Below are positions 60,011 to 64,000 of a stretch of 64,000 bases of DNA, piece after piece. The stretch covers positions 1-64,000 of the forward strand of contig NZ_JAWRCU010000005.1 of assembly GCF_033542235.1 (NCBI RefSeq). The letters are read 5' to 3'. Every line of letters begins with the position of its first letter. The stretch's first letter is position 1. The notes under the pieces were generated by a model. That model was given only the letters and a program-made list of their open reading frames with translations. It did no database searches and was not told where the DNA came from. This DNA is from JAWRCU01 sp033542235. GTDB lineage: Bacteria; Pseudomonadota; Alphaproteobacteria; Rhizobiales; Rhizobiaceae. The translations under genes were made by a program, and so were the position numbers.

Positions 60011-62065
60011 CTAGATATCCAGCGCTTCGGCCTGCGCGAACTCGGCGCGTTCCTGGATGAAGCGGAAGCGAGCTTCCGGCTTCGTTCCCATCAGCGCCTC
60101 GACCGAGGACTTTGTGATCTCCGTGTCGTCCAGGACCTCAACGCGCAGCAACGTACGCTTCTTCGGGTCCATGGTCGTTTCCTTGAGCTGCGCGGCCATC
60201 ATCTCGCCAAGGCCCTTGAAGCGCCCGATCTCGACCTTGCCGCGGCCGGTAAACTCTTTTCTCAGCAGTTCGTCCTTGTGCGCGTCGTCGCGCGCGTAGA
60301 GAACCTTCCCGCCCTGGCTGATGCGGTAGAGTGGCGGCACGGCCAGATAGAGATGTCCTCCTTTGATCAGCTCGGGCATCTCCTGGAAAAAGAAGGTGAT
60401 GAGCAGCGACGCTATGTGCGCCCCGTCGACGTCGGCATCGGTCATGATGATGACGCGGTCGTAGCGGAGGTCGTCCTCGCGATATTTCGAGCGCGTGCCG
60501 CAGCCGAGCGCCTGGACCAGATCACCGATCAGCTGGTTGCCGCTGAGCTTCTCGTGACCGGCACTGGCGACGTTCAGAATTTTGCCGCGCAGCGGCAGAA
60601 CGGCCTGCATGGCGCGGTCGCGCGCCTGCTTGGCGGAGCCGCCGGCCGAGTCTCCCTCGACGATGAAGATTTCCGCTCCCGCCGCCGCATTCTGCGTGCA
60701 GTCGGCCAGCTTGCCTGGGAGGCGCAGCTTGCGCACCGCGCTCTTGCGCGCGACTTCCTTCTCCTGCCGCCGCCGCACCCGCTCGTCGGCGCGCGCGATC
60801 ACCCAGTCCAGCAGCTTGGAGGCCTCTTGCGGGTTGTCGGCCAGCCAGTGATCGAAGGGATCACGGATCGCGGTCTCGACGATGCGCTGTGCCTCGACAG
60901 TGGCAAGCCGGTCCTTGGTCTGGCCGACGAATTCCGGCTCGCGGATGAAGACGGAGAGCATGCCGGCCGCGGAGATCATCACGTCCTCGGAGGTGACGAT
61001 GGCCGCGCGCTTGTTGCCGGTGAGTTCGGCATAGGCCTTCAACCCTCGCATCAGCGCATTTCGGAAGCCGGTTTCGTGCGTACCGCCGTCGCCGGTGGGG
61101 ATCGTGTTGCAATAGGAATTGATGAAGCCATCGCCGCCGTACCAGGTCACCGCCCATTCGAGGGAACCGTGGCCGCCCTGCTTCTCGCTCTTTCCCGCGA
61201 AGATTTCACGGGTGACCTGGAACTCGTCGCCGAGCGTGGCAGCAAGGTAATCCTTGAGCCCGCCGGGGAAGTGGAATTCTGCCTTTGTCGGTGTCTTATC
61301 GTTCGCCTTGATGAGCGAGGGATCGCACGACCAGCGGATCTCGACGCCGCCGAACAGATAGGCTTTCGAGCGCGTCATCCGGTAGAGGCGCGCCGGGTCG
61401 AACGTCGCCCCTTTGCCGAAAATCTGTTCGTCGGGGCGGAACCGGGTTCTGGTGCCCCGTCGGTTGTGCACCTCGCCAAGGTGTTCCAGCTTCCCTAGTG
61501 GAATCCCGCGCGAGAAACGCTGGCGATAGAGCTGCCGGCCCCGCGCGACCTCGACTTCCAGGTGATCCGACAGTGCATTGACGACCGAGACGCCAACGCC
61601 GTGCAGGCCCCCGGAAGTCTCGTAGACCTTGGAGTCGAACTTGCCGCCCGAATGAAGCGTCGTCATGATCACTTCGAGCGCGGACTTGTTCTTGAACTTC
61701 GGATGCGGTTCCACGGGAATGCCGCGGCCGTTGTCCGTGACGGTTAAGAATCCGTCGGCCGAAAGCTCGACGTCGATGAAGGTCGCATGCCCGGCGACCG
61801 CCTCGTCCATGGAATTGTCGATCACCTCGGCGAAAAGATGGTGCAGCGCCTTGTCATCGGTGCCGCCGATGTACATGCCCGGCCGGCGCCGCACCGGCTC
61901 CAATCCTTCGAGCACTTCGATGTCGGAGGCGGTGTAACTTTCGCTGCCGTCCTTAACCGTGGCGGCACGGCGTGCCGACTGAACGATCGGGTCGGCCGGT
62001 CGCGATGGGCCGCGCGCCGGCGTCGTCTTTTCCAGTTTCGAAAAGAGGTCGTTGCTGTCGTCCAT
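60011..62065 (-). CDS. parE: DNA topoisomerase IV subunit B
   Basis: ATPase subunit of topoisomerase IV, which decatenates daughter chromosomes. The 684-residue protein has the GHKL ATPase motifs (EVIDNSMDEA; GGLHGVGVSVVNAL), the Toprim EGDSAGGSAKQARDR and DADVDGAHI, and lacks the GyrB-specific insert; the start EVLEGLEPVRRRPGMYIGG and length favour ParE over GyrB. ParC is not in the window. Confidence 0.95.
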   Translation of the reverse strand: MDDSNDLFSKLEKTTPARGPSRPADPIVQSARRAATVKDGSESYTASDIEVLEGLEPVRRRPGMYIGGTDDKALHHLFAEVIDNSMDEAVAGHATFIDVELSADGFLTVTDNGRGIPVEPHPKFKNKSALEVIMTTLHSGGKFDSKVYETSGGLHGVGVSVVNALSDHLEVEVARGRQLYRQRFSRGIPLGKLEHLGEVHNRRGTRTRFRPDEQIFGKGATFDPARLYRMTRSKAYLFGGVEIRWSCDPSLIKANDKTPTKAEFHFPGGLKDYLAATLGDEFQVTREIFAGKSEKQGGHGSLEWAVTWYGGDGFINSYCNTIPTGDGGTHETGFRNALMRGLKAYAELTGNKRAAIVTSEDVMISAAGMLSVFIREPEFVGQTKDRLATVEAQRIVETAIRDPFDHWLADNPQEASKLLDWVIARADERVRRRQEKEVARKSAVRKLRLPGKLADCTQNAAAGAEIFIVEGDSAGGSAKQARDRAMQAVLPLRGKILNVASAGHEKLSGNQLIGDLVQALGCGTRSKYREDDLRYDRVIIMTDADVDGAHIASLLITFFFQEMPELIKGGHLYLAVPPLYRISQGGKVLYARDDAHKDELLRKEFTGRGKVEIGRFKGLGEMMAAQLKETTMDPKKRTLLRVEVLDDTEITKSSVEALMGTKPEARFRFIQERAEFAQAEALDI

Positions 62066-62304
62066 TGATACCTATCGAAGCCTACTGCGAATCACGGCGG
62101 ATACTGCCACGCTTTGCCCCCCTTCGCACAGAGGTTCTCGATCCGTTCATGTAGGACGGCATCGTCGTTCGTATCCGCCTGATAATTAACCGGAGGTTAC
62201 CGGCATTTTGTGAATTGTCCGGACCGTGCACCCGGATTTTTCAGGATTCATAGATAGTTTCTCAGTCTGGCAAAAAGAAGAAGAGCCGGCAGGGGCATCG
62301 GGGC
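62066..62304. promoter_or_regulatory. Divergent spacer between parE and the tad/cpa locus
   Basis: A 239-base spacer. TTAACC at 62186-62191 and GTTACC at 62196-62201 form a loose direct repeat reminiscent of CtrA half-sites, which control pilus genes in related bacteria; the match is imperfect. No flp pilin or cpaA gene lies here. Confidence 0.3.
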
Positions 62305-63222
62305 GTGAGAAACAGGGCAATCACGATGATCGGCATCGCCGCGGTGTTCGGCGCCGTGTCGATCTTTGCCGCCGATTTCTGGCTGAAAAGTGAAGCGAGC
62401 GTCCAAACGCGGACGATCGAAGTCACTGCACCCGCCGGCCCGAAGGTCGAATTCAAGAAGATCGTGGTTGCCTCTCAGCCGCTCCGTTATGGCATGCAAC
62501 TCGACCGCGCGAAACTCGTCGAAATTCCATGGCCTGAGGATGCATTGCCGCAGGGCGCATTGCCGACAATCGATGCACTGATGGCCGAAGGCAGCCGAGT
62601 CGTGCTCTCGCCGATCGAGGCGAACGAGCCGGTGCTTCTCGCCAAACTCTCCGGACCGAACGGCCGCGCCTCGCTGTCCAACCTGCTCACGCCCGGCATG
62701 CGGGCGGTTGCCATCAAGACCGACGAGATCGCAGGCGTCGGCGGGTTCATCACGCCTGGCGACCGGGTCGACGTCGTGCTGACGCGCGATGCGGGCGAGA
62801 TCGACGAAGTAAAAAAGAACGCTCAGGGCGCTGCGGGCTCGACGATCGCCACCGAGATCGTTGTCGAGAACGCCAAGGTGCTTTCCGTGGGGCAGGGTGC
62901 CGACGAGCGGCACATCGAGCCGCAGGTCGCAAGCTCGGTGACCATCGAGGTCACGGTCGAGGGGGCAGGCAAGATCGCGCTTGCCCGCAATATCGGCACG
63001 CTGTCGCTGCAGCTCAGGGCGGCCGGCGAAGGCATGGCAGCGGAAAAGGGACTGACGACGATCTCCGCTTTCGGCGGTTCGGTTACAGAGGCTGCCGCCA
63101 ATGCCGCCGTGACCGTGACCGACTCCATCATCAAGGAACCCGAGGGACCGAAGTTCAAGACCGTGATCGTCACGCGCGGGCTCAAGGCTGAATCCTATCA
63201 GGTGGTGGCGCCGAACGAATGA
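62305..63222 (+). CDS. cpaB: Flp pilus assembly protein CpaB
   Basis: Periplasmic CpaB/RcpC component of the tad (type IVc Flp pilus) secretion system, 305 residues. One N-terminal membrane helix (AITMIGIAAVFGAVSIFAAD), an SAF domain region (FKKIVVASQPLRYGMQLDRA, LLTPGMRAVAIK) and GFITPGDRVDVVLTRD. GTG start at 62305 with GGGGCATCGGG upstream. The stop overlaps the cpaC ATG by four bases. It is the first gene of the cpa locus visible here. Confidence 0.93.
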   Translation: MRNRAITMIGIAAVFGAVSIFAADFWLKSEASVQTRTIEVTAPAGPKVEFKKIVVASQPLRYGMQLDRAKLVEIPWPEDALPQGALPTIDALMAEGSRVVLSPIEANEPVLLAKLSGPNGRASLSNLLTPGMRAVAIKTDEIAGVGGFITPGDRVDVVLTRDAGEIDEVKKNAQGAAGSTIATEIVVENAKVLSVGQGADERHIEPQVASSVTIEVTVEGAGKIALARNIGTLSLQLRAAGEGMAAEKGLTTISAFGGSVTEAAANAAVTVTDSIIKEPEGPKFKTVIVTRGLKAESYQVVAPNE

Positions 63223-64000
63223 ATATGCCGGGTGGGTGGATCGGCGAGGGGACAATGATGTGCGGGCGTGAGAGGAAGTTGAGACTTTGCGGACGAGCGA
63301 TGCTCGCCATCGTCGCGACAACGCTGCTTGCGTTGCCGCCGGTCTCGGCCAGCGCTGATGGCAATATCATTCAGATATCGTCGAACAGGACGAGCTCGCT
63401 CAAGATCGCCAAGGGCAAGCCCAAGACGATCAAGACCAGCGTCCCGTTCTACCAGATCGTGATCGGCGATCCGGAGATCGCCAATGTCAATCCGCTCACC
63501 GACCGTTCCTTCTATGTGCTGGGCAACAATCTCGGCACCACGGGCATTGCGCTGTTCGACGAGAATAAGCAGCTGGTCGGCAGCGTCGACATCGAGGTGA
63601 CCCTCGACACCGATCGCCTGGCAAGCACGATCCGCGACACGGTTCCGGGGGCAGATATCGAGGTGAAGTCGGCAAACGGCCGGCTGGTATTGTCCGGCTC
63701 GGCGAATGATGCGCTCGCCGCCGAAAAGGCGACCAAGATCGCCTCCGAATTCTCCGGCGAGGAAAAGGTCATCAATTCGGTCAAGATCTCTTCCTCGCAG
63801 CAGGTCCAGCTCAACGTCCGCTTCGTCGAGATCAACCGCCAGGCCGGCCAGGAGCTCGGCACGAAGATCGCGGCAAGCTACATCACGGGAGGGGGAGGCT
63901 TCACGTTCAATTCCAACCCGGCCGCCTCGACATCGCCGCCAGCAGCGACGCTCCTCGGCGGCCTGCTTTCCGGCAACTTTGCCATCGATGTCGCGCTCAA
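63219..64000 (+). CDS. cpaC: Flp pilus secretin CpaC (partial, cut by window end)
   Basis: The first 260 codons of the outer-membrane secretin of the tad pilus. After an in-frame signal peptide (LRLCGRAMLAIVATTLLALP, cleavage near ASA) come the secretin N-terminal strand region (IKTSVPFYQIVIGDPEIANV), a BON-like segment (DTVPGADIEVKSANGRLVLS) and VQLNVRFVEINRQAGQELG. The ATG at 63219 overlaps the cpaB stop; ATGs at 63255 and 63258 are alternatives. The frame is open to the window edge. Confidence 0.92.
   Translation, partial: MNMPGGWIGEGTMMCGRERKLRLCGRAMLAIVATTLLALPPVSASADGNIIQISSNRTSSLKIAKGKPKTIKTSVPFYQIVIGDPEIANVNPLTDRSFYVLGNNLGTTGIALFDENKQLVGSVDIEVTLDTDRLASTIRDTVPGADIEVKSANGRLVLSGSANDALAAEKATKIASEFSGEEKVINSVKISSSQQVQLNVRFVEINRQAGQELGTKIAASYITGGGGFTFNSNPAASTSPPAATLLGGLLSGNFAIDVAL

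Noticed and set aside
1..64000. tRNA, rRNA, integrase or attachment-site signatures
   Set aside because: None could be recognised; the putative islands lack integrases and clear direct repeats.

Overview
The window is a high-GC chromosomal segment of an alphaproteobacterium, most likely order Hyphomicrobiales (Rhizobiales), family Phyllobacteriaceae, Mesorhizobium-like. The basis is gene content and order: purL-bolA-grxD, purC-purS-purQ, an F1FO-ATPase zeta inhibitor (DUF1476), an NDUFA12 complex I subunit followed by DUF2155, DUF1127, DUF3126, PAS_5 and BTLCP-type proteins, a tad/cpa pilus locus, and nested palindromic intergenic repeats of the kind common in Mesorhizobium. The species is not determined. 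No rRNA, tRNA, CRISPR array, integrase or transposase was seen.

Layout. 0.2-13.9 kb: ttcA and an inositol-phosphatase-like gene; a Bcr/CflA exporter; the purL-bolA-grxD operon; a MocR regulator divergent from a DUF1127 gene; the purC-purS-purQ operon; the zeta inhibitor; an HpcH/HpaI aldolase; an RBBP9-like hydrolase; a VOC protein; a small membrane protein. 14-19 kb (minus strand): a periplasmic ligand-binding protein, P1 peptidase, DUF2259 protein, membrane protein and purB. 19-24.5 kb (plus strand): flavin reductase, MoxR, VWA (CoxE-like), two XdhC-type proteins and a molybdopterin-binding/MobA-like fusion, a molybdenum-hydroxylase maturation set with no hydroxylase in the window. 24.5-33 kb: a secreted esterase-like protein whose 5' end lies in a MITE-like palindrome, DUF1993, a degenerate J-domain protein, an aldo/keto reductase, a CDGSH Fe-S protein with an apparent frameshift, an emfourin-protealysin pair and pccB.

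33.3-38.8 kb is probably acquired: a LuxR-type regulator divergent from a 1444-residue autotransporter with four exact-length 267-bp tandem repeats. 38.9-46.3 kb: gloA, a double cold-shock protein, DUF192, cysE, a gamma-class carbonic anhydrase, then two unfamiliar genes of lower GC. 46.7-55.3 kb: a BTLCP protease, a VOC gene divergent from a frameshifted LysR gene, tandem PilZ and PAS_5 proteins, a possible sRNA, a rhomboid protease, an MlaC-like protein with a LolD/MacB-type ABC transporter, a CBS protein and a YjhX-family protein. 55.5-64 kb: gatB, two GNATs, NDUFA12, DUF2155, a hydrolase, parE, and the start of a tad pilus locus (cpaB, cpaC), cut by the window end.

Working together: the pur genes cover several steps of IMP/AMP synthesis (PurS, PurQ and PurL form FGAM synthase); grxD and bolA act in Fe-S/iron handling; the molybdenum set would mature an enzyme encoded elsewhere; emfourin probably restrains its neighbouring protease. 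I found no clearly new multi-gene system. The loci most worth a second look are the LuxR/autotransporter locus, the lower-GC two-gene stretch, the two apparent single-base frameshifts, the terminator with no upstream gene at 50.9 kb, and the palindrome that supplies the esterase start.
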